Under the pieces are notes generated by a model that was given only the letters and a program-made list of their open reading frames with translations, made no database searches and was not told the origin of the DNA. A stretch of 44,463 nucleotides of DNA from Hyphococcus sp. (GTDB lineage Bacteria > Pseudomonadota > Alphaproteobacteria > Caulobacterales > Parvularculaceae), in contig JAJFGD010000191.1 in NCBI GenBank assembly GCA_021776315.1, positions 1 to 44,463 of the forward strand, in the 5' to 3' direction. The first letter of the stretch is position 1; every line of letters begins with the position of its first letter. Positions 16,814 to 25,709 of this stretch are shown here, piece by piece. Made by a program: the position numbers and the translations under genes.

Positions 16814-18043
16814 ATGAACACGAAAAGCATCCTATTGATCATTGGTGGCGGGGTCGCTGCCTATAAAAGCCTTGAATTAATCCGTGAGCTCGCACGTCGC
16901 GATATCCGCACGCGTGTCATTTTGACCCGCGCCGGCACTGAATTCGTAACCCCGCTTTCCGTATCCAGCCTCTCTGGAGAAAAGTGTTATACGGAGCTTT
17001 TTGACCTGACCGATGAAACGGAAATGGGACATATAGAATTGTCGCGATCGGCCGAGCTAGTCGTTGTTGCGCCGGCGACCGCCGACTTGATGGGCAAGGC
17101 CGCAAATGGGCTTGCTAATGATTTGGCCTCGACAACATTGATGGCGACTGACAAACCCGTGCTCTTCGCACCAGCGATGAATATTCGAATGTGGGAACAT
17201 GCTGCCACACAACGCAACCTGAAAACGTTGAACGAAGACGGCGCTATATTTGTTGGCCCCAATAGCGGTGAAATGGCTTGCGGTGAATTTGGACCGGGCC
17301 GGATGGCAGAGCCGTTAGAAATTGCCGATGCGGTGGATGCGTATTTTGCGACAGCAATTGAGGGACCTTTAACTGGCAAGAAAATCCTCATCACCGCTGG
17401 CCCAACTCATGAACCCCTCGACCCGGTGCGATACATCGCCAACCGATCGTCCGGTAAACAAGGCTATGCGATTGCCGCTGCCCTTCGAAATCTTGGTGCC
17501 AACGTCACTCTCGTTACCGGTCCGACATCCATTCCACTACCGACCGGGGTCAACATCGTTCAGGTTGAATCCGCGCGGGAAATGATGGCTGCTAGCGAAG
17601 CCGCGCTTCCTGTTGAGTGCGCGATCATGTGCGCCGCGGTTGCCGACTACCGCCCATCCATAGAGACAAATCAAAAAATCAAAAAAGAACGCGGTGGTTT
17701 GACCAATATTCCGGTTGCAGAAAACCCTGATATTTTGAAAACCATTTCGCAAATGAAAACTGGCCGCCCCAAACTTGTTGTGGGCTTCGCTGCAGAGACC
17801 GAAGACATTCTTTGCCACGCAGAGGCCAAGCGCAAACGCAAAGGATGTGATTGGATCGTCGCCAATGACGTCTCTCCCAGTGCCGATTGTGCCATGGGCG
17901 GTGAGCGCAACGAAATCATCTTAATCACCGAAAAAGGTGATGAGAATTGGCCGCAAATGCCTAAGAATGAGGTGGCACAGCGCCTGGCGAGCCGAATCGC
18001 CCACACTCTTACCGAGCCAACCCTGGTTAAAGCCGCGGAATAA
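16814..18043 (+). CDS. coaBC: Bifunctional phosphopantothenoylcysteine decarboxylase/synthetase
   Basis: Fusion enzyme of 409 residues carrying two steps of coenzyme A synthesis. The N-terminal CoaC flavoprotein half (about 1-185) has GGGVAAYKSLELI, the active-site His in MGHIELSR, PAMNIRMW and the substrate-clamp ACGEFGPGRMAEP. The C-terminal CoaB half (about 190-400) has ITAGPTHEPLDPVRYIANRSSGKQGYA, and AAVADYRP. Length and domain order are normal. It follows the unknown gene by 74 bases and precedes the small membrane protein by 12. Confidence 0.97.
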   Translation: MNTKSILLIIGGGVAAYKSLELIRELARRDIRTRVILTRAGTEFVTPLSVSSLSGEKCYTELFDLTDETEMGHIELSRSAELVVVAPATADLMGKAANGLANDLASTTLMATDKPVLFAPAMNIRMWEHAATQRNLKTLNEDGAIFVGPNSGEMACGEFGPGRMAEPLEIADAVDAYFATAIEGPLTGKKILITAGPTHEPLDPVRYIANRSSGKQGYAIAAALRNLGANVTLVTGPTSIPLPTGVNIVQVESAREMMAASEAALPVECAIMCAAVADYRPSIETNQKIKKERGGLTNIPVAENPDILKTISQMKTGRPKLVVGFAAETEDILCHAEAKRKRKGCDWIVANDVSPSADCAMGGERNEIILITEKGDENWPQMPKNEVAQRLASRIAHTLTEPTLVKAAE

Positions 18044-18055
18044 GAAAGACATTCA

Positions 18056-18424
18056 ATGGAAGTTGCAATTCTTGTCCCGCTGATCGTGTTTGCCAGTATC
18101 GTCCTGATCATCGCGACGCCATTTTATTTTAGGCACCGTAACCGACGCGTCATATATGATGCGATCAAAGCGAGCGTTGAAAAAACCGGTGAAGCTGATC
18201 CAAAACTTATTGCCGCGATCACGCATGACAGCATTGGCCCCAATGCCGATCTTAGGCGTGGCATTTTGCTCTTATGTTTTGCCGCCGCCCTTGCGCTGAT
18301 TGGCGTCTTATCTGAAAGCGGCGCAATCGGCATTCCCCTTTGGGGGCTCGCGCTAATACCCGGTCTCATTGGTGGCGCTTATGTCGTATTCCACTTCTTC
18401 ATTCCCCGCGAAACGACGATTTAG
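18056..18424 (+). CDS. Small integral membrane protein (DUF6249-like)
   Basis: Membrane protein of 122 residues with three hydrophobic segments at about 4-22, 67-84 and 91-113. A basic cytoplasmic loop (FRHRNRRVIYDAIKASVEKTGE) follows helix 1, which is typical of the DUF6249 family. Function unknown. The start is weakly supported by AGAAAG. It lies between coaBC and dut and may share their transcript. Confidence 0.72.
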   Translation: MEVAILVPLIVFASIVLIIATPFYFRHRNRRVIYDAIKASVEKTGEADPKLIAAITHDSIGPNADLRRGILLLCFAAALALIGVLSESGAIGIPLWGLALIPGLIGGAYVVFHFFIPRETTI

Positions 18425-18445
18425 CACTTAGGCAAAAACCATCCC

Positions 18446-18473
18446 TGGGGATATTCTGGGGATCTATTGGGGA
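18446..18473 (+). repeat. Three TGGGGA repeats at exact 11-bp phase before dut
   Basis: TGGGGA occurs at 18446, 18457 and 18468, each 11 bases apart, in the 115-base gap ahead of dut. The units read TGGGGATATTC, TGGGGATCTAT and TGGGGAAAGAA. The one-turn phasing puts all three on the same DNA face, as for a cooperative activator or repressor. No factor is known to me. Confidence 0.45.
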
Positions 18474-18539
18474 AAGAATTCCGGGTCGCACAGGCCGCCC
18501 TTTCGACTATGGTCGCGCAAAGTTTCAAGGAAAACTCAC

Positions 18540-19043
18540 ATGTCTGTTTCCGCTGTTCAATCAACAACTGAAAACCAAACGAACAATGATTGGCGTGCTT
18601 CGCCAACAGTGCTGGTCAAGCGCTTGCCCCATAGTGAAGGGCTGGCGCTACCACAATATGAGACTGCTTTGGCCGCAGGTTGTGATGTGCGTGCAGCGCT
18701 CGTCAAGCCGATGATTTTGCGCCCTGGTGAACGCTTTATGGTCCCCACAGGTATTGCGATTGCTTTACCCCCGGGTTGGGAGGCACAGATGCGGCCACGA
18801 TCCGGCCTAGCGGCGAAGCATGGCATTTCACTGGTCAATACACCGGGCACAATCGATGCTGATTATCGCGGTGAGATAAAAGTGATTTTGATCAATCACG
18901 GATCAGAGGAATTCGCCATCAATCGCGGTGACCGTATTGGACAGATGGTCATCGCCCCGGTGTGGCAGGCGAATTTTGAAGAAGTGGACGATCTCGACGA
19001 AACTGCGCGCGGGGCCGGCGGGTTTGGCTCAACAGGCGTCTAA
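18540..19043 (+). CDS. dut: dUTP pyrophosphatase
   Basis: Trimeric dUTPase of 167 residues that hydrolyses dUTP to dUMP, keeping uracil out of DNA and feeding dTMP synthesis. All five motifs are present: motif 1 [10 protein letters not shown], motif 2 [10 protein letters not shown], motif 3 [16 protein letters not shown] with the catalytic Asp, motif 4 [10 protein letters not shown] and motif 5 GAGGFGSTG. An N-terminal extension of about 20 residues precedes the core. AAGGAAA about 7 bases before the ATG supports the start. Confidence 0.96.
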   Translation: MSVSAVQSTTENQTNNDWRASPTVLVKRLPHSEGLALPQYETALAAGCDVRAALVKPMILRPGERFMVPTGIAIALPPGWEAQMRPRSGLAAKHGISLVNTPGTIDADYRGEIKVILINHGSEEFAINRGDRIGQMVIAPVWQANFEEVDDLDETARGAGGFGSTGV

Positions 19044-19050
19044 GACGATT

Positions 19051-19509
19051 TCACAGCTTCTTCGCGAAACAAACGATCCGCTCAACCTCCTCAAAGCCCA
19101 TCGCACCGTGGGCTTTGTGACTCGTGAAATTGTCGATTTCAGCATCGCTCGCAAACTCACGCAGGCCCTCGCTGCGCCCCCAATCCGCCACCGCGTCAAC
19201 CAGACGCCGACCAACGCCCGTTTTGCGCACTGTCTCGTCCACATACCAAGCCTCTAAATACGCAACTGGTGTCGTTGCGCAGCCCTCCGCATAGGGGCGC
19301 GTACTCGCTTCAGCAAACCCCACTAGCCGGTCACCAGCATCGGCGACAAAAACCGCGCATTTATCAAACCCGTCAAAACAGCCGGTTTCAAAAAATTCGT
19401 CGATTTCCGGTGGGTCAAAGTTAGGGAAAAGCCTTCGCCGCAGCAGCGCCCATGCCTCTTTATCCGCCGGCCCAACTGGCCGAACGGCCACATCTATGTC
19501 GTTTGTCAT
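19051..19509 (-). CDS. GNAT acetyltransferase resembling AAC(6')
   Basis: GCN5-related N-acetyltransferase of 152 residues from ATG 19509 (AGAGA upstream; the longer 19530 start is rejected). The AAC(6')-I aminoglycoside pattern is visible: RPYAEGCATTPVAYLEAWYV, then the acetyl-CoA loop RKTGVGRRLVDAV, ASDAEIDNFTSHKAHGAMGFEEVE. This subfamily includes chromosomal enzymes not linked to resistance, so real activity on aminoglycosides is not shown. It converges with dut after 7 bases and lies outside any mobile element. Confidence 0.8.
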   Translation of the reverse strand: MTNDIDVAVRPVGPADKEAWALLRRRLFPNFDPPEIDEFFETGCFDGFDKCAVFVADAGDRLVGFAEASTRPYAEGCATTPVAYLEAWYVDETVRKTGVGRRLVDAVADWGRSEGLREFASDAEIDNFTSHKAHGAMGFEEVERIVCFAKKL

Positions 19510-19555
19510 AACGTCTCTCTGTTCAAACACGCTTTCCCGCCATAAAAGCAGGCCT

Positions 19556-20329
19556 ATGGATAAAATCCAAATGGAACGCTATGCGCGGCACATCTTGTTG
19601 CGGGAAGTGGGCGGACAGGGGCAAAAAAAGCTGCTGGCCGCACGCGTCTTGGTCGTCGGAGCCGGTGGGCTTGGTGCCCCAATCATTCAATATCTTGCGG
19701 CCGCAGGCGTTGGTACTATTGGCGTCGCAGATGACGACATCGTTGCGCTCTCAAATTTGCAGCGGCAAACCATTTTCCATACGGATGATGTTGGCCTAGC
19801 CAAGGTCAAAGCGACCGGGACTTTTGTCGGCCAACTCAATCCTGACATTGACGTTATCGAACATGATGTTCGCATCACGTCCGATAACGCTGACAGCATT
19901 ATCCATGACTATGACCTAGTGATTGAGGGTGTCGATAATTTTGAGACACGTTACGTTCTGAATGATGCCGCAATACTCGCCAAAAAAACACTAATCTCAG
20001 CTGCCGTCGGGCGTTTTGAAGGTCAACTCGCTACCTTTAAACCCTACATTAACCCCGGTATTTTGCCTTGCTACCGCTGTTTTGTGCCTGAGGCGCCGCC
20101 GTTGGACCAGCAGGTCAATTGTGCAGAGGAAGGCGTGCTTGGTGCGGTAACCGGCGTCATGGGCACCCTGGCCGCTATGGAAGCATTGAAAGAGCTGATC
20201 GATGTCGGCGTCAGTCTCGCTGGTAACGTTGTATTGTATGAAGGCCTCAGCGCGACTTTTCGTACGGTTACATTGCCCGCTGATCCCAATTGCCCAAGCT
20301 GTGGGGGTCAGCAATTAAAACAGAAGTAA
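19556..20329 (+). CDS. MoeB/ThiF-family adenylyltransferase
   Basis: E1-like enzyme of 257 residues that adenylates the C-terminal Gly of a ubiquitin-like sulfur carrier (MoaD for molybdopterin or ThiS for thiamine). The ATP site is VVGAGGLGAPIIQYLA, and the R-finger-type region is SNLQRQTIF. Zinc is held by two CxxC pairs, PCYRC and NCPSCGG. There is no rhodanese domain, unlike the longer MoeZ type. MDKIQMERYARHIL is the usual N-terminus, so ATG 19556 is chosen over 19496. No moaD or thiS is adjacent, so the partner is not fixed. Confidence 0.9.
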   Translation: MDKIQMERYARHILLREVGGQGQKKLLAARVLVVGAGGLGAPIIQYLAAAGVGTIGVADDDIVALSNLQRQTIFHTDDVGLAKVKATGTFVGQLNPDIDVIEHDVRITSDNADSIIHDYDLVIEGVDNFETRYVLNDAAILAKKTLISAAVGRFEGQLATFKPYINPGILPCYRCFVPEAPPLDQQVNCAEEGVLGAVTGVMGTLAAMEALKELIDVGVSLAGNVVLYEGLSATFRTVTLPADPNCPSCGGQQLKQK

Positions 20330-20357
20330 TATTCTGTATGCTGCCTGTTTTCCAAGA

Positions 20358-20822
20358 TTAATCTTCTAGGGTAATTACAACAACACTGCCAGGCGCGACA
20401 TCAACTTTTGTTTCGCTAAATGCAGGTCGACGCAATCTTGGAATGACACCGTTTGAAAAGGCGATAGGTTCTTTTGGGATACCCAAGGCACCACGGTTAA
20501 GACGTCCATCACCATTTTCATCAAGATAAGCAGCGAAAGCGTAATCACCGGGTTCCAATCCTAGGAACCGAACAACAGCGACGCCATTTTCATCCAACAC
20601 ACCGCGATGTTTCATCGCCGCCATTTCTAGAAAATTATCTTCGCTATCATAGACCGTCAATCGAACCGCTTGTCCGGCTTCGGTTTCGAAATTTGTTTGC
20701 ACAGCAGCAACGACCCCATTGGGATCGGAATATTTGAGAAACGGGTTTGAAACCGGCACGCTGTCAGCATGAGCCATACTCATCCCCGCCAGCATTACAA
20801 CAATTCCCCAAAACACGCGCAA
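20358..20822 (-). CDS. Exported DUF2141 protein
   Basis: Secreted protein of 154 residues with a signal peptide to about residue 19 (ending MAHA). It has the DUF2141 layout: VRLTVYDSEDNFLEM, GVAVVRFLGLEPGDYAFAAYLDENGDGRLNRGALGIPKEPIAFS, then a C-terminal beta strand. DENGDGRLN resembles a calcium-binding loop. Family function is unknown; it probably folds as an immunoglobulin-like beta sandwich. It converges with the MoeB-like gene. Confidence 0.85.
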   Translation of the reverse strand: MRVFWGIVVMLAGMSMAHADSVPVSNPFLKYSDPNGVVAAVQTNFETEAGQAVRLTVYDSEDNFLEMAAMKHRGVLDENGVAVVRFLGLEPGDYAFAAYLDENGDGRLNRGALGIPKEPIAFSNGVIPRLRRPAFSETKVDVAPGSVVVITLED

Positions 20823-21152
20823 AACGATTACCTTCTCACCATGCCGCTTTCACGGTCAAAACCTCCGACGCCTAGATGGCGCAGGGCCCCCTAAGATGCG
20901 CCGCGATGCTGTGGATTCAACTAAAATTTTCACTATATCACGCAGTTGTAACAATCTGTGACCACCTTGCCACGCCTATGCCCATAAATACTGGGCTCTA
21001 GAGCAATCGGAGCGAAAGGGTGAGTGAAACTTTAACGCGCTGAAAACAATAAAAATGATCCATACGCATCGAAGTGGGACATCACAGAATGCCCCAATAC
21101 CGACCCAATTGAGCATCGGAATTGGTTGAGCCCAGGAATTAAGAACTCTCAA
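20823..21152. other. Non-coding gap of 330 bases
   Basis: No convincing ORF, tRNA or repeat array is seen. The left part is the leader of the DUF2141 gene. CCAATT/AATTGG (21105-21125, 9-base loop) lies just past the dehydrogenase stop and could be a weak 3' hairpin without a T-run. The remainder is of mixed composition and I see nothing else in it. Confidence 0.5.
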
Positions 21153-22160
21153 TCAAGCTATTTTCGGCTCCAAATCGGAATCGAGGCCGAGGATCACTCG
21201 GTCGGGTGGCTTATGTCCATCAGCGAACATTTTAATGTTAATAACGACCCGGGCCCCCATCTCAATGCGACTTTCAACGGTCGCCGAAGCCATATGCGGT
21301 AGCAACACCACATTGGGTGCATTCAAAAGTTTTTCATTGGGCGCACCGCGCTCGTAAACATCAAGTCCTGCACCAGCGATACGTCCGGCCTCAATCAGAT
21401 CGGCCAGCGCCGCTTCGTCAACGATTTCACCACGTGAGACATTCACCACATAGGCATGGGGTTGCAGCAATTCTAATCGGCGCCTGGACAACAAATGAAA
21501 AGTTGCTGGTGTATGCGGACAGTTTACTGAAACGATGTCCACATGAGCCAGCATTTGATCAAGGCTGTCCCAATATGTCGCCTGAAGTTCTTCTTCAACA
21601 TGAGGATTGATCGGTTTGCGATTGTGATAATGAACAGCAAGACCAAAGGCACCGGCGCGGCGGGCGATTGCTTCACCAACGCGTCCAAGACCGATGATAC
21701 CAAGCTTTTTACCGCGCACGCGATGACCAAGCATCCATGTTGGTGACCAACCGGCAAAGTCACCACTCTCTAATGCCCTGACCCCTTCTACCAGGCGCCT
21801 TGGCACAGCCAAAACCAATGCCATTGCCATGTCAGCGGCATCTTCTGCCAGCACTGATGGCGTATTCGTCACGGTGATGCCGCGCGCGTTGGCAGCAGCC
21901 ACATCGATATGGTCTGTGCCAGCACCAAAATTAGCAACCAATTTCAACCGACTGCTTGCCGCTGCAAAAAAGTCCGCATCTAGCTGATCGCCAATCGTTG
22001 GTGCCAACACATCACAATCTTGAGCGAGCGAAATCAGATCGGCGCGAACCAGAGGAGCGTCATCCACCTGCAAGCGCGTATCGAATAAGTCTGACAGGCG
22101 ATCTTCAACCGCGTCTGGCAGTTTTCGCGTGACTGCAACGGTGACTTTATTCTCAGTCAT
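21153..22160 (-). CDS. D-2-hydroxyacid dehydrogenase (glyoxylate/hydroxypyruvate reductase type)
   Basis: NAD(P)-dependent oxidoreductase of 335 residues of the D-isomer 2-hydroxyacid dehydrogenase family. The Rossmann motif is LGIIGLGRVGEAIARR; catalytic Arg in NVSRGEIVDE, Glu in GLDVYERG and His in LLPHMASATVESR are all present. An Asp-type acidic residue after the second beta strand is not obvious; HYHNRKPINPH suggests NADP preference. Likely substrates are glyoxylate, hydroxypyruvate or a related oxoacid. It is divergent from the SH3 gene. Confidence 0.9.
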   Translation of the reverse strand: MTENKVTVAVTRKLPDAVEDRLSDLFDTRLQVDDAPLVRADLISLAQDCDVLAPTIGDQLDADFFAAASSRLKLVANFGAGTDHIDVAAANARGITVTNTPSVLAEDAADMAMALVLAVPRRLVEGVRALESGDFAGWSPTWMLGHRVRGKKLGIIGLGRVGEAIARRAGAFGLAVHYHNRKPINPHVEEELQATYWDSLDQMLAHVDIVSVNCPHTPATFHLLSRRRLELLQPHAYVVNVSRGEIVDEAALADLIEAGRIAGAGLDVYERGAPNEKLLNAPNVVLLPHMASATVESRIEMGARVVINIKMFADGHKPPDRVILGLDSDLEPKIA

Positions 22161-22278
22161 AAAATAGCCTTACCACGGACAGTTAAAAAGAATTTTTTTG
22201 TTTAGTTAACCAGCCATTAACGGCTCTGATGTCTGATAAGCATTTGTTCATATTTACCTGTGGTTAGAGTTGGCGATT

Positions 22279-22800
22279 ATGAGAGGCATCCCGGCAAATT
22301 ACGTCGCCGCAATCATTATGGCGGTGTTCTTTATGCCCGCGAGCATCACATCGGCGCAAGCCCAACAATCGACCGTATCGCCCCGTTTGGATACCCCGTC
22401 GGGATATCCGGTTCCCCGTTTTGTCTCACTCAAGGCGAGCAAAACCAATTGCCGCTCTGGGCCCAGTTTCGATCACCCCGTTCGTATTACCTTTATGCGC
22501 AAAGGGCTTCCTGTCATGGTCGTTGCCGAAACCAATGACCATTGGCGCAAAATTCGCGATTCTGACGGCGACGAATGTTGGTCACATCGATCAAAACTTT
22601 CAGGTAACCGTACCGCGCTGGTTGTTGTCGACGGTCTTGCCTTACACACACAGCCCGATACGGAAATGCCCATGCGTGCGCGCCTTGGAAAAGGCATTAT
22701 TGGCCGTGTCGAGACCGTACAGGGGGACTGGTTACAGTTTTCCACAGACGGCATGAAAGGCTGGGCACCAATTTCCGGCTTTTGGGGTGCCAAAGACTAG
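22279..22800 (+). CDS. Exported SH3-domain protein
   Basis: Secreted protein of 173 residues with a signal peptide of about 33 residues (ending TSAQA, first residues MRGIPANY). Two bacterial SH3-like repeats are visible: VSLKASKTNCRSGPSFDHPV to about residue 100, and LALHTQPDTEMPMRARLGKGI with GDWLQFSTDGMKGWAP. Such proteins bind peptidoglycan or regulate envelope enzymes. ATG 22279 is chosen over TTG 22270; the ribosome site is weak. It lies next to fabA, as in other alphaproteobacteria, where irr is often between; no fur/irr-like gene is present here. Confidence 0.82.
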   Translation: MRGIPANYVAAIIMAVFFMPASITSAQAQQSTVSPRLDTPSGYPVPRFVSLKASKTNCRSGPSFDHPVRITFMRKGLPVMVVAETNDHWRKIRDSDGDECWSHRSKLSGNRTALVVVDGLALHTQPDTEMPMRARLGKGIIGRVETVQGDWLQFSTDGMKGWAPISGFWGAKD

Positions 22801-22880
22801 CCCGCAAATGCTGCACCGCGGAATTGACCAAGACGCTTGCCGTGTTTACCTAGCGGCCAGTAAACGCAACACAGCAGATA

Positions 22881-23414
22881 ATGACCGAATCAAAAAACAG
22901 TTATAATCGCGAAGAACTTCTTGAATGCGGATATCACGGCTTACGTGGTCCCGGCACAGCTCAATTGCCGGTACCGCCTATGCTCATGTTTGACCGCGTT
23001 TCTCTTATCAACGACGACGGCGGCGCTTATGGCAAAGGACGCATCGAAGCGGAGCTAGATATCAATCCAGATCTCTGGTTCTTCGACTGCCATTTTCCAA
23101 ATGACCCTGTCATGCCAGGCTGCCTAGGCCTCGACGCTCTATGGCAGTTGATCGGGTTTTATTTGACCTGGTCGGGAAACCCTGGCCATGGCCGTGCTTT
23201 GGGGGCGAAAGACGTGAAATTTTCTGGTATGGTCGTGCCAACCGCAAAAACGGTTCGGTATGAAATCGACATACGTCGGATGATGCGCCGTCCTTTGATC
23301 CTTGGTATTGCCGATGGTGTGATGAAGGTCGATGGGCGCCAAATTTATGAAGCCAAAGATTTGCGCGTTGGCTTGTTTTCTGCGGAACAATTGGCAGCAG
23401 GCCTGTCTTTGTAG
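22881..23414 (+). CDS. fabA: 3-hydroxydecanoyl-ACP dehydratase/isomerase
   Basis: Dehydratase of 177 residues that makes trans-2-decenoyl-ACP and isomerises it to the cis-3 form, the entry to unsaturated fatty acids. The catalytic His71 and Asp85 are in [21 protein letters not shown], matching His70 and Asp84 of E. coli. The length is typical. First gene of the fabA-fabB-X-fabI operon, with 36 bases to fabB. Confidence 0.97.
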   Translation: MTESKNSYNREELLECGYHGLRGPGTAQLPVPPMLMFDRVSLINDDGGAYGKGRIEAELDINPDLWFFDCHFPNDPVMPGCLGLDALWQLIGFYLTWSGNPGHGRALGAKDVKFSGMVVPTAKTVRYEIDIRRMMRRPLILGIADGVMKVDGRQIYEAKDLRVGLFSAEQLAAGLSL

Positions 23415-23450
23415 CGACACGCCTCAAACTGCCAGAATGAAAGGATTATT

Positions 23451-24665
23451 ATGCGTCGCGTAGTGATTACGGGAATGGGTGTCGTCTCATCAATAGGCGG
23501 CGATGTTGAAGCTGTCACAACCTCTCTGCGCGAAAGCAAATCCGGCCTTTCTCGATCCGAACAATTTGCCGAACACGGATTTAAATGCCAAGTTTGGGCG
23601 CGCCCTCCTGTCAATGTGGAAGAAGTTCTAGACCGCCGCACGCGTCGTTTTATGGGTGAAGGGGCCGGCTGGAATTATATCGCGATGCAAGAAGCATTGG
23701 CACAGTCGGGTTTGGCCGAGGACGAGATCAGCAACCCTATGACCGGGATTATCATGGGGTCCGGCGGGCCATCGACCCAAGCCATAATTGAAGCAGCGGA
23801 CAAAAACCGCGCCACCGGCAGCACCAAAAAAATTGGACCAACGGTTGTTCCAAAAGCCATGTCGTCCACTAACTCAGCGACGTTAGCGGTTCCGTACAAA
23901 ATTTTAGGCGTCAACTATTCGATTTCATCAGCATGCGCCACATCTGTACATTGCATTGGCGCGGCAGCTGAACAAATCATGTGGGGCAAGCAAGATGTTG
24001 TCTTTGCTGGCGGTGGTGAAGAATGCGATTGGAGCATGTCGAACCTATTTGACGCCATGGGCGCGATGTCGACGGAATTTAACGACACACCCGAAACTGC
24101 AAGCCGTGCCTATGACCGCGACCGCGACGGCTTTGTTATCGCTGGCGGTGCAGGTGTTGTGGTCCTGGAAGAATATGAACGTGCCAAAAAACGTGGCGCA
24201 AACATTCTCGGTGAAATCGTTGGCTATTATGCCAATTCAGATGGGTATGACATGGTTCAGCTTTCGGGCGAAGGTGCTGTGCGATGCATGCGCGGTGCGA
24301 TGGAAACGGTCCGCCAACCCATCGACTATCTAAATCCGCACGGCACTTCGACGCCGGTCGGTGACCAAAAAGAAACACAAGCAATCCGCGAAGTATTCGG
24401 CTCTGAGATTCCTCATTTTTCATCAACAAAATCTTTAACCGGTCACTCACTCGGGGCCGTTGGTGCACAAGAGCTGATCTATGGTCTAATCATGATGCGC
24501 GATAAATTCATTACAGCATCAGCCCATATTGAAAATATTGACCCCGAATTCGCTGACCTACCTATCGTCCGTGAACGCATTGATAATGCGAAAATCGATT
24601 GCTTCATGACGAACAGCTTTGGCTTTGGCGGCACAAATGGATGCCTAGCCGTCGCCCGGGTTTAG
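23451..24665 (+). CDS. fabB: 3-oxoacyl-ACP synthase I
   Basis: Condensing enzyme of 404 residues that elongates cis-unsaturated acyl-ACP. The triad is Cys162 (SSACATS), His297 (NPHGTST) and His332 ([10 protein letters not shown]), with Lys327 also in place, matching FabB numbering. The start has AAAGGA about 6 bases upstream. Position next to fabA identifies FabB rather than FabF. Only 9 bases separate its stop from the small membrane gene. Confidence 0.97.
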   Translation: MRRVVITGMGVVSSIGGDVEAVTTSLRESKSGLSRSEQFAEHGFKCQVWARPPVNVEEVLDRRTRRFMGEGAGWNYIAMQEALAQSGLAEDEISNPMTGIIMGSGGPSTQAIIEAADKNRATGSTKKIGPTVVPKAMSSTNSATLAVPYKILGVNYSISSACATSVHCIGAAAEQIMWGKQDVVFAGGGEECDWSMSNLFDAMGAMSTEFNDTPETASRAYDRDRDGFVIAGGAGVVVLEEYERAKKRGANILGEIVGYYANSDGYDMVQLSGEGAVRCMRGAMETVRQPIDYLNPHGTSTPVGDQKETQAIREVFGSEIPHFSSTKSLTGHSLGAVGAQELIYGLIMMRDKFITASAHIENIDPEFADLPIVRERIDNAKIDCFMTNSFGFGGTNGCLAVARV

Positions 24666-24674
24666 GAAGCCCCG

Positions 24675-24860
24675 ATGCCGGAAATCTTCTATGCAAGCAT
24701 TGCTGCAGCTGTCATTGCGAGCATCGGCCTATGGTGGTTTCGGCTTGTATTGCCAGTATTTCGAAAAAAACCAAAAACAACGCGCTATGGTATTTACGCG
24801 TTCGTTTGGCTTGCCTATTTCATTTTGACCGTGATCGTGATTACACGAACGGGCGCATAA
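24675..24860 (+). CDS. Small two-helix membrane protein in the fab operon
   Basis: Protein of 61 residues with two membrane helices at about 3-30 and 41-58. A basic loop (RKKPKTTR) lies between, so both ends should face the periplasm. AGGAAG lies 5 bases before the ATG and the gene sits 9 bases after fabB and 15 before fabI, all in one direction. That makes it a real operon member. I know no family for it. It could tether or regulate the fatty-acid enzymes at the membrane, but this is only inference. Confidence 0.75.
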   Translation: MPEIFYASIAAAVIASIGLWWFRLVLPVFRKKPKTTRYGIYAFVWLAYFILTVIVITRTGA

Positions 24861-24875
24861 AAAGGACTGAATAAA

Positions 24876-25697
24876 ATGAGCGGTGAAGTTCAATTCCCTA
24901 AGGGCGACCTCATGAAAGGCAAACGCGGCATGATCATGGGCGTGGCGAATAAAAATTCGATTGCCTGGTACATTGCACAGCAAATGCACGCGCAAGGCGC
25001 CTCATTAGCCTTCACCTATGCCAACGAAGCGCTTGCCCGGCGCGTGCGGCCTTTGGCGGAAAGCCTCGATGCTGAGCTCATCTTAGAATGCGATGTGCTT
25101 TCAGACGCGTCCATGGAAACGGCCTTCAAAACGGTCGAAGATAAATGGGGTGAGCTTGATTTTCTTGTTCATGCGATCGCCTTCACCGACAAAACGGCCC
25201 TTGAAGGATCATTTGTCGAAAACACAACGCGGAAAATTTTCCGCGACACTATGGATGTTTCAGCATTTTCTTTTGTTGATTCCGCGAATCGCGCCGCAAA
25301 ACTAATGAAAGATGGCGGGTCCATGATAACGCTGACCTATCTTGGCTCCGAACGCACAGTGCCAAATTACAACGTCATGGGCGTCGCCAAAGCCGCGCTG
25401 GAAGCATCTACGCGGTACATTGCGCGCGACCTTGGCCCAAAAAATATCCGCGTTAACGCCATCTCAGCTGGCCCCATTAAAACCCTAGCTGCCGCAGGGA
25501 TTTCGTCGGGTCGTCACATGTTTTCGTTTAGTCGGAAAGCAAGTCCATTGCGCGATGACACGGATCCAAAAGGGGTCGCAGGCGCAGCTTTATACTTGCT
25601 GTCAGACCTTGGTGCATCATGCACTGGCGAAACGCATCATGTGGATGGCGGATTCCATATTGTGGGCATGCCAGACGAAGCGGCCTTGAAGGAGTAG
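24876..25697 (+). CDS. fabI: Enoyl-ACP reductase (NADH)
   Basis: Short-chain-type reductase of 273 residues that carries out the last step of fatty-acid elongation. The nucleotide-binding start is MIMGVANKNSIAWYIA, typical of FabI. Catalytic Tyr165 and Lys172 lie in NYNVMGVAKAALEAS, with Tyr155 also in TLTYLG. The C-terminus CTGETHHVDGGFHIVGM is typical. Family is the target of triclosan and diazaborines. AAGGA precedes the ATG. It ends the fab operon, and its stop lies within a strong hairpin. Confidence 0.96.
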   Translation: MSGEVQFPKGDLMKGKRGMIMGVANKNSIAWYIAQQMHAQGASLAFTYANEALARRVRPLAESLDAELILECDVLSDASMETAFKTVEDKWGELDFLVHAIAFTDKTALEGSFVENTTRKIFRDTMDVSAFSFVDSANRAAKLMKDGGSMITLTYLGSERTVPNYNVMGVAKAALEASTRYIARDLGPKNIRVNAISAGPIKTLAAAGISSGRHMFSFSRKASPLRDDTDPKGVAGAALYLLSDLGASCTGETHHVDGGFHIVGMPDEAALKE

Positions 25698-25709
25698 CGA
25701 AGCTACTCC
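25691..25709. terminator. Bidirectional hairpin over both stop codons
   Basis: GGAGTAGC and GCTACTCC form a perfect 8-bp stem with loop gaa. The stem contains the fabI TAG and the stop of the convergent DUF5694 gene. No T-run follows on either strand, so it may limit antisense read-through or stabilise 3' ends rather than act as a classic terminator. Confidence 0.45.

Noticed and set aside
20823-21152. Possible small RNA or gene in the 330-base gap
   Set aside because: No ORF with a ribosome site, no strong terminator and no clear promoter.
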